Shown here in pieces: positions 10,434 through 20,219 of a stretch of DNA of 21,493 bases. Each line of letters opens with the position of its first letter. Position 1 is the first letter of the stretch. The notes beneath the pieces were generated by a model, which saw nothing but the letters and a program-made list of their open reading frames with translations, did not search any database and was not told the DNA's origin. A program made the translations under genes and the position numbers. The stretch comes from Carex sylvatica (lineage: Eukaryota; Streptophyta; Magnoliopsida; Poales; Cyperaceae): contig CAXKVR010000368.1 in NCBI GenBank assembly GCA_964058845.1, forward strand, positions 1 to 21,493, given 5' to 3'.

Positions 10434-11057
10434 GTCCCCCAGTCTTCTAGTTCAACATCTCATTTTTGTGTCTTACGCTTTGTACCTGGAACCCACCGAA
10501 ATGGAAAAATGTGAGAGATTGAAAATCCCCAAGTGCGGTATTCAGTTCCAGGCGAGTTATCCGCAGATCCAACCAACTGAAACGAAAACAACACCGAGCA
10601 CCAAAACAATATAGACTATAACAATAATCTAGTAGTAAAATAACGAGCTACTACGTAAATCAGTCAAGCCACATAGACCGCACGAAGGAAAATAAACAAG
10701 CTAAGGAAGCAACTTATCAACTGAAACAATTAAAAATAAAGATAAGTTCATAATATGCAATGCTCACGTCAAATGTAAATTCTTTCCCATTTTAGTTGGA
10801 ACCTTAATTAAATCATGCTTATGCAATCATACTAGAAAAATTATAAAGGATTGAAATAAAAGTACTCCATTTGAAATACTAAAAGAACAACAATAAATAT
10901 CAAGCCATATGAATAATTCATATCATAGAAATGCTGATATAATAAAATAAATGCACAACTACTCAAATATGCACAATTGTTCGAGTATAGTAGTTCTCAA
11001 ATATTTTCCTTGGTTTACCACGTGTTACAAGTTCTTGCACCAAGCATAAATCCGGTC
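10434..11057. other. Non-coding part of the large LTR element, right of the copia insertion
   Basis: Gene-free. Joined to 5506-5656 it restores the LTR text interrupted by the copia element. A 60-codon frame at 10432-10614 starts inside the target-site duplication and is not supported as a gene. Confidence 0.5.
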
Positions 11058-11258
11058 ATGCGCTACCCGAATATGGCACCTACACAATTTCTGTTATGGC
11101 CATAACCTCAAATTATGCGCTACCCGAATATGGTGCCTACACAGCTCTCGCTATGCGCTACCCGAATATGGCGCCTCCACAGCTGATGCTATGCGCTACC
11201 CGAATATGGCGCCTACACAGCTGACGCTATGCACTACCCGAATATGGCGCCTACATGA
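11058..11258. repeat. 38-bp tandem repeat array in the large LTR element
   Basis: Units beginning ATGCGCTACCCGAATATGG start at 11058, 11115, 11153, 11191 and 11229 (the last has GCAC for GCGC). The last four are spaced exactly 38 bp; the first is 57 bp away, that is one and a half units. Core text CTACCCGAATATGGCGCCT is GC-richer than its surroundings. No reading frame spans the array. Confidence 0.9.
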
Positions 11259-11798
11259 CCATCAAATTTCATGCTTCAATTCCCATCAAAATACATACAA
11301 GAAATTCATATACAAGAAAATCAATGTGGTCTATGAATGCAAATCATATTCATATTTCTATTGATGGTTCATTAATAACAAGTGCATGGTTCATTGAAAA
11401 CTATGTATCATGCAAAACTTGTGGTTCAACTCGTCTTATGCCATCTATGCATATGCCATGCAACTCAAATGCTCTATGCAATTCATGTCTTATTTTATGC
11501 ATGCATGTTATGTACTCACAACTATAAAAATAATTCAAGTAATTCCATCTAAAAATCCAAGAAACAATGTACGTAGCGAAATCACACAAGTATTTTAACA
11601 CAAGCAACAATCAAGTTGAAAGAAAAAGTGAATAAAACCGACAACCACACACTACGTCTCATAAGCAACGTGATGCTTTCATGACAAGCAATTGGTGCAT
11701 TTAAGTTAAACTCATGTTTTGGCCCAATCCCTTCATATTATGTCATAAAGTAGTCCCTAAGTAAATATAACCATGCCATACAAAACTGAACTATAACT

Positions 11799-11888
11799 AA
11801 GTAATTATCTACTCTTAACTAGAACTCAATCAAACCAATCAATAAGTAATTGTCTACACTTAGCTAGAACTCAATCAAACCAATCGAC
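11799..11888. repeat. 45-bp tandem duplication in the large LTR element
   Basis: AAGTAATTATCTAC at 11799 and AAGTAATTGTCTAC at 11844 open two adjacent 45-bp units that share the end TAGAACTCAATCAAACCAAT. Confidence 0.85.
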
Positions 11889-13007
11889 AATTATAAACAA
11901 GTTACCCGCAAGCAAATCACAGTCATCACACAAATAACATGCAATTCGAAGAAAACAATAATACTCACAAATAATCAATAACATATAAATTAGTTAGAAG
12001 GATCTAGGAATAACTCGAAATCCGCACCTTGGTATTGTTGGGCACGTTGTGATTAGATCATTGTCGTGATATCGATGCATCATATAGTCGCTTGTTTCCC
12101 GCTATCAAGAATTAGGTGATGCACGCCCAATCGAGAAGTTCGAACCACAGCTTCTCCCAGCACCGAGGCTTACATCTAGTTATATATCCACAACCAACAA
12201 AAGAGTTCATGCTTCAGTTTCTCCACGACTCCGCACACTGTTATCTTTCATGCTCACTTTCAGTACTAGTTTAATTCTCCAGAGAAGAGAAAAGGATAAG
12301 AAATTAACGGTCAAAGAGAAAGGTTGCCGTGAGGGTTGGTTTAGACAAGAGAAACTTAGCAAGAATAAAAATGCCCATCATCGGATTCCCCAAGGAATAA
12401 AAGAGAGAGAAGTCATTAATCGGCAAGGCAAGAAAGGATTAGTGTTGTTAATTTAGTGGAAGCATGAGCTGTTTAGGTGACTAACATGAGCTGTACAGGT
12501 GTCTCGTCCACGGAAAGCTTCAAAAGAAATTCCTTTAACTATTTAATATATTTTCCAAAAGAGAATAGAAGACACCTTTAAAAAAATAATAGAAGACACC
12601 GAATAAGGAAGGGAATAAATTCACTATTGTTATTTCCCAATTACATATAAAAAGAAATTGACCAATTAGAAATTTAATTATTCAAAGAAATAAAAGTTTA
12701 AAAATGTTCGGCACAAAAGAGATTTTAGATTTTTGTAAAGATATTAATGTATTATTATAATTAAATCAATTTGGCTTTTAAGATTAAAAATAAATTTTAA
12801 TTACATGTTGTGAAATAAGTTATAAATTATTTCATGATCAACAGCATGCTATATAATCACTAATGTAATTTAATAACAAAAAAAATTCATAAATAGTTGT
12901 TCAGTTATATTTTTAAAAGTACACAATATGTTTAAACATTTTACATCATTATAATAATACCTTCTATTATATGGTTTTATTTCAAATTTAAAAATCAGGA
13001 TGTTACA
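11889..13007. other. Non-coding right part of the large LTR element
   Basis: It holds a mixed-composition stretch (about 12000-12480) and then very AT-rich DNA to the TGTTACA end. On the minus strand a TATA-like GGATATATAAC occurs at about 12180-12190, a possible promoter of the LTR if it is oriented that way. No protein homology is visible. Confidence 0.4.
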
Positions 13008-13012
13008 GTAGA
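13008..13012. repeat. Right target-site duplication (GTAGA) of the large LTR element
   Basis: GTAGA directly follows GATGTTACA and is identical to 5501-5505. Confidence 0.78.
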
Positions 13013-14173
13013 AAAAATCATTATTTTTTTTATCTTCTGCACAAAAATATACTTAGTGTTTTCCATAAACATAGTGTATCGGATCGATCCAGATATATAT
13101 ATCCTAAAGACCTTTTTTTTGTAAGTATGGTTGTAATGGTGTAATCAAGAATTCCATATATTTCTAATGACTATGGGCCTTTCCATAATTTATTGATCTC
13201 TTGAGGGTAAATTAGTACTCATTCATAATTTCTTCATAAATGTACTAATTCAACACCTATTGAGATCGACTGGTGCTGTAGTGATGTACGAAAAAAGATC
13301 TGAGAAAGATACCTTTGCGCTTCAATTCACATTTTAATTTTATTAGTTAAATTTATTGGATTTTTTTTAATCTACTGAGTTGCTTTTCTCTTTCAAAATT
13401 TCCACTGAGCAAGTAAAGATTATAATAGAAAGCTGATTCAGCAATTTTATTTGATTCTAAAAAGAAGCTGATAAAGATATAATTAATGAATGCTATATAC
13501 AGTGTTTAATTTCCTATTTATATTTTTCAGTAATCTCCAATTAATGAAGCAAAAAGTAAGGTTTGCTATTATACTTATTTTGTTAGAATATGGAACCTAA
13601 CAATAAACAGAGAAGGAAGAAATATTGGTAGTTCAAATTGACCAAAATTCACAACCAAATACCTTCAACAATTGTATATAAACAAATAGACTACTCTATA
13701 CAGGCTATGAGCCTAACCATGAGATAGACAGTATTTAGTTATATACAGTGAAACTAGCGTGTGCTAGGGCCATCAAAAGTTTGATGAGATTAACTTTACT
13801 AGCTTCGGATTATATTAAGATCCGTGAAGATCACAGATTTGCAATGACGCTGATAGAAATGGAAAATTTTGTGACATGATATCCGTCATCTATTCTCCTC
13901 TGCTCGTGTTCTGATTAATGACACTAATACCCAATTCACCAATTCAAAAGCAACAATGTAAATAACAATGCCCAATTCACCAACTCAAAAGCATTATAGC
14001 AGTAAACAGCTTATATACAGGCTCAAAACATCAACAATAATCTTCACAACTAAGACTATTTGAGTTTTCAATTCAGGTTCCAGCTTTAGAGATGACAGGA
14101 TTACTGAATGACTAGCTTACTAATTGTCTGAATCACAAGATCACTGAATAACTGAAATGGGCTTTGTTCCCTT
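13013..14173. other. Intergenic spacer between the LTR element and the receptor kinase gene
   Basis: No gene seen. CCCAATTCACCAA with following AAAAGCA occurs at 13930 and 13971, a 41-bp tandem duplication. A TGTTAG...CTAACA mini-palindrome sits at 13581-13602. Confidence 0.45.
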
Positions 14174-14179
14174 TTTATT
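14174..14179 (-). terminator. Possible poly(A) signal of the receptor kinase gene
   Basis: The minus strand reads AATAAA about 300 bases after the stop codon. It is the first exact match I found on that strand downstream of the gene; AT-rich context makes chance matches likely. Confidence 0.3.
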
Positions 14180-14482
14180 CCAAAAAAAATAAACAACTTA
14201 TATACTTGTATACCCAGGAAATATGGGGGTGACCTTCTCACTGGAAATAACTCCCAAGTTTTCTTTTCCGGATAATATATAATACAAATTGATTATAACA
14301 TACCGGCATAAAATCAACCAGACATTACAGTAATAATACCTTCAAACATACAAACATAAAATAGAAAACAGTTTTATAATAAAATACTAGTGAAACACAC
14401 TTCTCACTAATGCAATTAAAAGATTGCTGCAAGGACTCTTTCAGCTTGGAGTCGTAATGTTTAAAATAAATTATGCTGAATT

Positions 14483-17047
14483 TCATCGAGGGCCTGACAA
14501 CACTGAAGCTGGAAAGAGACCTGACTGATCCACTATGCTAGGTATATTCACAATTATTGGAATTGAAGAAACAAAATTATAATCCAATGATGTTTCAACC
14601 TCCATCGCCCCCTCTAAAATCTTAACTACTATTAACATTGAAGGCCTTCGGTTACTATCCCATTGCAAGCACCACATTGCAAGTTCCATCACTTTCACAA
14701 TTTCTATTTTGTACAATTCAACATTACTAAGATTTCTGTCAATCAAATCTGATAAGCCATTGCACTTAGATTTTTCTTCTAATAGTTTAATCAGATGTCG
14801 ATTCTCTTCAGTCTTGAAATCATCAATATTTCTTCTTCCACATAGAATCTCTATTACCACCACATCAAAACTGTAAACATCAACCTTCTCAGTGATCATT
14901 GATGTCAGCCATTCAGGTGCTAAATATCCAGGAGTGCCCCTCATTTTGGTCATTACTTTGCTAATGTCCTTGTCGATAAGCTTGGACATCCCAAAGTCGG
15001 CAATTTTAGCATTAAAATTTTCGTCTAAAAGAATATTTTCTGGCTTGATATCGAAATGGATAATTTTTTGCCTACATTCCTCATGGAGATAACATAAACC
15101 CTTGGCTATGTCGGTTATAATTTTGAATCTGACGGGCCAATCCAAAGGAACTCTCCCATCTCTGCAGCAGATCCACTGATCCAACGACCCGTTACACATG
15201 TACTCATAAACTAAAAGCCTATTCAACTTGTCAGCACAAAAACCGATCATCCTCACCAGATTGTTGTGATGGATACTGCCAATAGTCTTGACCTCTGCCA
15301 AAAAATCCTTCTTCCTATGTTCGACATTATCCAACCGTTTCACTGCTATTCTCTCATCACCCCACATTCCTTCAAACACAGTAGCAAATCCACCTTTTCC
15401 GAGAATTTTGACAAAGTTTTTTGTGGCCGCTTGTAGCTCTTTGGAAGTGAACCTGGTTGGCATCTCTGGTATTTGTTGACTGATATCTTCATCTTGCTCT
15501 TCTTCACGTCTTCTCAAACACACTTTGTAAATACTAATTAAGGTTAGCATAAAGAGCAGAGCTCCAAATGTGGAACCCAGTATTGCCCCTAGCCCAACAT
15601 TGGAAGTAGAAGGTGGTAGAGAAGTAGAAGGTGGTGGAGAAGTAAAAGGTGGTGAAGGGGCAACTTGAACCTTTATATATGCAGTAGAGCTAAAATGTTG
15701 GTTCTCTGATTGAATATCCTGGAGGGAAAAAACCTCTGTTAGTGTTAAACACGTGCCATGTTGTAAGTTCCCATCATAAGACTGAAATAGAGCCGCTTTA
15801 CAATTGCAATTTTGAAGGCATGCCTTTTTGCAACTCTCCTCATCAGTTGAATTATTTGCAACGTTATCAACATCATTGAAATAGGATATATAGTTAAGAT
15901 CTAACAAAAGGTGATTGTTTATGTCTTGACAAGTTATATTAGTAACTGCAGAGCAGCCCAACTCTGCTTGCCAGTTATCAACTGGCTTGAAATAATCTTC
16001 TGAGGTTCCTGTGGGGCAAATGCATCGTCCATTATTGCAAATTCCATAGTGCCCACAGACTGTTGGGTAATCACAGTTCCTCATCTTCAACAAATCAGCC
16101 ACCATTGTCAACTGATAATCATCAAAATCATAAAGTCTGAAGTGTCCATCAGACTCTAATCTCATGTATTGTATTGTTTTAGAAGGTGGAAATTTTAAAA
16201 CAATAAAGCCCTTATCAGTATTGGATAACGTAGAGAACATAGTTAGGCTGCCATTCATGAATTTTAAATACATTGACTTGTCTACAGTTCTATTTGAATT
16301 GTAGGTTGTTCCATTTGAATAGCCATAGTAATATATCACTGGGGAATTTGAACTGACAAATCCATAGAAACCATCTACAAGGAGAGTGAGATAAAGTTGG
16401 CTTTCACCCAAATCGGTGCTAGAGGAATTGGCAATGATCCTCACACCTCCTGCCAGCGTTTGCCCCATTACTAGACAATCAGTTGGGTGGTCAAATGATT
16501 GCCATATTGTGGAATTATTTATATCAAAGAGGACCAGATTACCAGCTTCCGTGATGTTAATACCGGTCACAGATCGATTCAACCCGCTAGTGGACCAAAC
16601 TAGGCTACCATCACTGTCACGAAGGATTAGACCATCTTTGGATGTCAGTTGAAGTGTGGCATTTTCACCGACAGGGCGGGCTCGATTCGCTGACCAGATG
16701 ACTTGTGGAGAGTCAAAGGCTTCGTAGTAGTAGAAATAGCGATTATTATCATATGCATGTGGATGTATGATGTATATGGAGAGAAAAAAGCTCTTACAGG
16801 GTGGGAAGCAGTAAAACCCAGTAGCAAACGACATGCTGTTTGTTGCGTCAAGACGGGAGAGGATGGAACTGATAGTTTGACCATCATCGAAAGTAAAAGC
16901 CATTGGGAAATATGGTGAGTTGGTCCATGTTGACGGAGCGACTGCTGTGGGATAGTTTGCAGGTTGTAAATTAACATAGAAAGAGAAGCACTGGGGAAGT
17001 GCAACGAAGGCAACAAGGGAATAAGTAAAAGCCATTTGAAGTAGCAT
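14483..17047 (-). CDS. G-type lectin S-receptor-like serine/threonine-protein kinase (854 aa, intronless)
   Basis: A plasma-membrane receptor kinase. Order: signal peptide (about 1-22); B-lectin region with VIWSANR (117-122) and WQSFDHPTD (182-190); S-locus glycoprotein-like segment; EGF-like cysteines (C325, C331, C337, C342, C344); PAN-like domain (C365-C433); Pro/Ser-rich stalk (464-482); one transmembrane helix (about 484-507) followed by RRR; kinase (about 545-812). Kinase residues present: GKGGFATVFEG loop, K570, E585, D666 in HFDIKPEN, DFG 684-686, APEW 710-713. The HFD in place of HRD makes it a non-RD kinase, common in this family and in immune receptors. Odd: Asp728 in VYSFDVVV replaces the Gly that is nearly invariant in subdomain IX. 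Length and single exon suit the family. Ligand unknown; role in defence or self-recognition is inferred from relatives. Met1 and Met5 are both possible starts. Confidence 0.95.
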   Translation of the reverse strand: MLLQMAFTYSLVAFVALPQCFSFYVNLQPANYPTAVAPSTWTNSPYFPMAFTFDDGQTISSILSRLDATNSMSFATGFYCFPPCKSFFLSIYIIHPHAYDNNRYFYYYEAFDSPQVIWSANRARPVGENATLQLTSKDGLILRDSDGSLVWSTSGLNRSVTGINITEAGNLVLFDINNSTIWQSFDHPTDCLVMGQTLAGGVRIIANSSSTDLGESQLYLTLLVDGFYGFVSSNSPVIYYYGYSNGTTYNSNRTVDKSMYLKFMNGSLTMFSTLSNTDKGFIVLKFPPSKTIQYMRLESDGHFRLYDFDDYQLTMVADLLKMRNCDYPTVCGHYGICNNGRCICPTGTSEDYFKPVDNWQAELGCSAVTNITCQDINNHLLLDLNYISYFNDVDNVANNSTDEESCKKACLQNCNCKAALFQSYDGNLQHGTCLTLTEVFSLQDIQSENQHFSSTAYIKVQVAPSPPFTSPPPSTSLPPSTSNVGLGAILGSTFGALLFMLTLISIYKVCLRRREEEQDEDISQQIPEMPTRFTSKELQAATKNFVKILGKGGFATVFEGMWGDERIAVKRLDNVEHRKKDFLAEVKTIGSIHHNNLVRMIGFCADKLNRLLVYEYMCNGSLDQWICCRDGRVPLDWPVRFKIITDIAKGLCYLHEECRQKIIHFDIKPENILLDENFNAKIADFGMSKLIDKDISKVMTKMRGTPGYLAPEWLTSMITEKVDVYSFDVVVIEILCGRRNIDDFKTEENRHLIKLLEEKSKCNGLSDLIDRNLSNVELYKIEIVKVMELAMWCLQWDSNRRPSMLIVVKILEGAMEVETSLDYNFVSSIPIIVNIPSIVDQSGLFPASVLSGPR
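15606..15659 (-). repeat. 18-bp tandem repeat encoding the Pro/Ser stalk of the receptor kinase
   Basis: Three 18-bp units start at 15606, 15624 and 15642 (plus-strand text GTAGAAGGTGGTAGAGAA and variants). They encode repeats of the pattern PPSTSL just outside the membrane helix. Unit number can change in frame, so stalk length may vary between alleles. Confidence 0.8.
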
Positions 17048-17153
17048 TATTGGTTTGCTTCTGTAGCAAAAGAGATGGTATTGCCCATATCCAATTCCAC
17101 AACCTTATAATTGCCCTTTTGAACCGTTCTACTGCCCCCTTTTTTTTTTTTAT

Positions 17154-17220
17154 GGTTGGTGCCTCTCCATTTTTATTATGAGCCAATCATTGTAGAAGGT
17201 TGGTGCCTATCTCCATTTTT
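17154..17220. repeat. 44-bp duplication in the receptor kinase 5' region
   Basis: GGTTGGTGCCT followed by CTCCATTTTT occurs at 17154 and again at 17198, with AT inserted in the second copy. A run of 12 T lies just to the left (17140-17151). Confidence 0.7.
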
Positions 17221-17262
17221 TTTAAAGGTTTGACCGTCCGATTGACTCATTAAGCAAGATTT

Positions 17263-17272
17263 CCATATATAG
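17263..17272 (-). promoter_or_regulatory. Candidate TATA box of the receptor kinase gene
   Basis: The minus strand reads CTATATATGG about 215 bases upstream of the ATG, giving a leader of roughly 185 bases. Two W-box cores (TTGACC at 17230-17235, TTGACT at 17242-17247) and a TGACTCA bZIP-type site (17244-17250) lie just downstream, near the expected transcription start. W-boxes bind WRKY factors, common in defence genes. All are short and could be chance. Confidence 0.35.
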
Positions 17273-17309
17273 CTTTCTTCCAAATTCTCTTTTCATAATT
17301 ATCCAGTAA

Positions 17310-19275
17310 CAATTCTATAATTTTAGAGAGATCAATTAATACAAAAATTTGTAAGTAAATTAAGATCTCGGAGAAATTCTACATTATTCGGTTTAATTTC
17401 AAGATTTTCTAGTTCTTGTTTGAAAAAAAAAAAAAAACTACTGTCTAATGGAGAAGGACAAAATATCTCATTAGTAATATCAACAATCGTTGTTGCCTTT
17501 GCAGATATTCCTTGAATACTTTGGATTATATTCAACAGTTTTTGTTGTCTTGCAAATATTTCTTAATCATCCGGTGAAAAATTTCTTTAAAATAAATATA
17601 TAATAGATGACATGACAAATCAAATTTAAGTGGTTCTTCTGATTCTAAATTAATTACTTAATAAAACTTTTACTTAATAAAAGTACAACAAATATTGAAT
17701 TCTCATTCTTAATTGAATTGCTTATCTTTAGTTACGTATTCTTGTGAATAATTGATGCGGCTCTAAATTATGAATTTAGGTTGTTTGATTGTATTTTTTT
17801 TTATCAGAATGTAGAATTTTAGAGAAATTAATTAAATGAAAAAATTATAAGCAAATGAAGATCTCTCGGAAATTCTACATTAGGATTAATTTTAAGATTT
17901 TCTGGTTATTGTTTGGAAAAAATACTTAGTCGATGTAGAAAACAGAGACTAGTAGTTTAAGTGAGACAAGTAGTTTAAACAGAACTATCAACGATCATTG
18001 TTGCCTTGCAAATATTCCATGAATAATTTGAATTATATTAAACTGTCATTGTTTCCTTGCAAAGAGGTAATGAGAATGTCACTGTAATGAATTTTTCAAT
18101 GTCAAATGTCATGTCATAGATCAAGCACAATTTTAAATTAATGCTGTTGAAAATTAATTTTATTAGTACTACTATACAAGCATAATGCATCTATATTTGA
18201 TAAATACAACTCTTCTTGATAGTTCTTTGCCAATAAATGCAACTTCAAATATTTTGGTTGATATTGTTAGGTATAGCAAATAAATGGAAGAAAAATTCGC
18301 TGTTGTTTTTGAATAAGAATTTAGAATTTAAGAGAAATTACTCAACTAAAAAATAAAAACAAATTACAATTTCTGAATAAATTCTACATTATTCGGGTTA
18401 ATTTCAAGATTGTTCTTGTTAGAAAAATAATGTGTTGATGTAGAAAACAAAAACTAGTAGTTTAAATGAGATAGTTGAGGCACCATTTTCTATTTGTCCA
18501 ATTGTCTAATGGAGAAGGACAAAATATTTATTACTACTATGTCGATGTTGCCTTGCAAAGAGGTATTGAGGACGCATGTCACTATAATGAATTTTTCAAT
18601 GTCACTACAATTTTAAATTATGTTGGAAATTAATTTTATTAGTAGTAATATGCAAGCATAATGCATGTATATTTAATAAATACAATTCTTCTTGATAGTT
18701 CTTTGCCAATAAATGCAACTTCAAATATGTTAGTTATTAATTATAGCAAATTCGGACAAATATGTTCTTAACAAGTGTTCTAGGATAATTTTTCACATAA
18801 AATGGCACAAATTGGCAGTTCAATTTTAATTTATTAAACCTTCATTTTTACCTAACAAGATTACCCAAAATATTTTATTAGTACTATCAACAGTCGTTGT
18901 TGCCTTGCAAAGAGGCAATGAGGATGTCACTATTTTGGATTTTTCAATGTCAAATGTCATGTCATAGAGCACAATTAATTATAAATGCTGTTGAAATTAA
19001 TTTCATTAGTACTACTATGCATGCACAATAAATGTATTGTTTGCTAATAAATGCAACTTCAAATTGGTTCTTTGATACTGTTAGTTATTAATTATAGCAA
19101 ATTCGGACAAATATGTTATTATCAATGTTATGTATATTATATATTTTTTAAAATCAATGTTATTTATATTCTAAATCAGTAATACTACATGTTGTGGGAT
19201 AATTTGTCCCGAAAAATGTCACGAATTGACAGTTAAATTTTAATTTATTAAACCTTCATTTTTACCCAACAAGAT
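17310..19275. repeat. Array of four diverged tandem repeats, about 0.35-0.5 kb each
   Basis: Shared landmarks mark the copies. ATTCTACATTA occurs at 17376, 17872 and 18381 (spacing 496 and 509). TTGCCTT(T)GCA occurs at 17493, 18001, 18548 and 18900. AATAAATGCAACTTCAAAT occurs at 18232, 18708 and 19046. ATTAATTATAGCAAATTCGG recurs at about 18735 and 19086, and AACAAGATTAC at about 18855 and 19269. Approximate units: 17310-17815, 17815-18320, 18320-18865 and a shorter 18880-19275. No coding frame is shared by the copies. Confidence 0.8.
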
Positions 19276-19661
19276 TACTCATATCCATCTCAAAAATAAG
19301 AAAGAAAAAAAATGTTCAAGCAGTTTTTTTCCCTGAATTCTCATTTCTTTAGTTTTAAAAAAATGTTTATTTTATTTATGTATCTGATAGAGTCTTACTG
19401 ATTTAACAACATAAAATTCAACAACATTAAAAAATAATGAAAATTTACCTAAAGTTGGGCAGATCATGTGTTCATTAACTGTAATACAGTGTATGGATGA
19501 ATGATAAATAGTATGATGCTTCTTTGATAAAAGTTAATTAATAGAAGCTCACACAGCCTCAACAACTAAGAGTTAATAGAAGCATACAGTTTTTCTTGGA
19601 GAACAAGGAGTTAAAAAAATTACAAACCACAGAAGTCAAGTGTCAGCTGCCATAGCATTAA

Positions 19662-19794
19662 TCAGAAAAAGGAACCAGAAGTTGAATCAGAGGTGGAATC
19701 AGAAGAGAATAATCCCCCGTCTTCATCAATTGCTTGAAATTCAGCTAGAACTTGGAGATTCTCCTCAACAACAGAGACATGAATATTAAGCAGT
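19662..19794 (-). other. Possible terminal exon or exon relic of an unrecognised gene
   Basis: The minus strand has a 44-codon frame with coding-like composition in AT-rich surroundings. It begins after a possible acceptor (CGGGCAG|A at 19795/19794), includes EENLQVLAEFQAIDEDGG, then an Asp/Ser-rich tail SSDSTSDSTSGSFF and TGA. I do not recognise the family. No upstream exon was found in the window, so it could be a gene-capture relic or chance. Confidence 0.25.
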
Positions 19795-19911
19795 CTGCCC
19801 GAGTCAAAGCAGAGACATGAATATAACACAAGAGATAATTTAAAAAAAAAAAAAAATTAAGTGATTTTAACAACAACAAAAATAGTATTACTGATATTAA
19901 CAACATATGTA

Positions 19912-19985
19912 CGACTCAACAACAACAACAACCAAGGCTTTAGTTCAAAATAAGTTGAGATAGGCTAAAAATGAAATCCAATCGG
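19912..19985. repeat. Dispersed plant repeat (possibly SINE-like 3' region)
   Basis: ACTCAACAACAACAACAACC, then CAAGGCTTTAGT, AAGTTGAGATAGGCTA and AAATCCAATCGG resembles a CAA-rich repeat I remember as frequent in dicot genomes. No A/B box pair or TSD was identified, so the class is open. Confidence 0.35.
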
Positions 19986-20189
19986 CCGGAGTCACTTAAA
20001 GTTGGGTAGATCACAATGGCAATTGATGGATTCAACAAACATTGGAGAAATTTACCTAAAGTTGGGTACATCACAAGTTTTTCATCAGGATACACAGCGC
20101 ACACCTTTTAAATTGTTGTTCATTAACTGTAATACAGAGTGCATGCATGCAAGATTAATAGTATGATGCCTATTTGACAATATATATTT

Positions 20190-20219
20190 TATTGTATATA
20201 GACATCTTGATATACAATA
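20190..20219. repeat. Perfect 10-bp hairpin
   Basis: TATTGTATAT at 20190-20199 and ATATACAATA at 20210-20219 pair perfectly around a 10-base loop. Confidence 0.6.

Larger units (their letters stand above)
5506..13007. mobile_element. Large solo-LTR-like element (about 2.7 kb without its nested insert)
   Basis: It begins TGCCACACCCCGAC and ends ATCAGGATGTTACA. The ends are imperfect inverted repeats of each other, in the TG...CA form of LTRs. A perfect 5-bp duplication GTAGA sits at 5501-5505 and 13008-13012. Subtracting the copia element and one copy of its TSD leaves 2725 bp. No gag or pol remains are visible inside, and the left end is not repeated internally, so a solo LTR fits better than a two-LTR element. 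TGTNACACCCC-like ends are common in Ty3/gypsy chromovirus LTRs (Tekay/Del type); that lineage call is a guess. It contains a 38-bp and a 45-bp tandem repeat. Strand is not determined. Confidence 0.78.
19446..20175. repeat. Duplicated segment, copies about 600 bp apart
   Basis: TACCTAAAGTTGGGCAGATCA, GTTCATTAACTGTAATACAG and TAGTATGATGC occur in that order at about 19446-19520 and again at about 20053-20167. A third short copy of the first phrase (AAGTTGGGTAGATCA) is at about 19998. The second long copy carries an insertion of about 30 bp. Confidence 0.7.

Noticed and set aside
10432..10614. 60-codon frame on the plus strand inside the large LTR element
   Set aside because: Its start lies in the copia target-site duplication, and the peptide has no recognisable motif.
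11401..11610. Opposing 62-90-codon frames in the large LTR element
   Set aside because: They overlap each other on both strands in simple AT-rich text with repeated ATGCAT words, with no motif in any frame.
12250..12456. 68-codon Lys-rich frame on the plus strand
   Set aside because: Composition follows an A/G-rich stretch of LTR DNA; no motif, no promoter and no homology that I recognise.
5506..13007. Reading the outer element as a DNA transposon because its ends are inverted repeats
   Set aside because: The TG...CA ends and the 5-bp duplication fit an LTR better; the inverted match is short and typical of LTR tips.
13581..13735. A stretch starting TGTTAGAATATGG with AGAGAAGG text that resembles the start of the copia LTR, considered as a second solo LTR
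   Set aside because: No clean CA end with a matching 5-bp duplication was found; TATTT recurs near 13729 only with an extra base.
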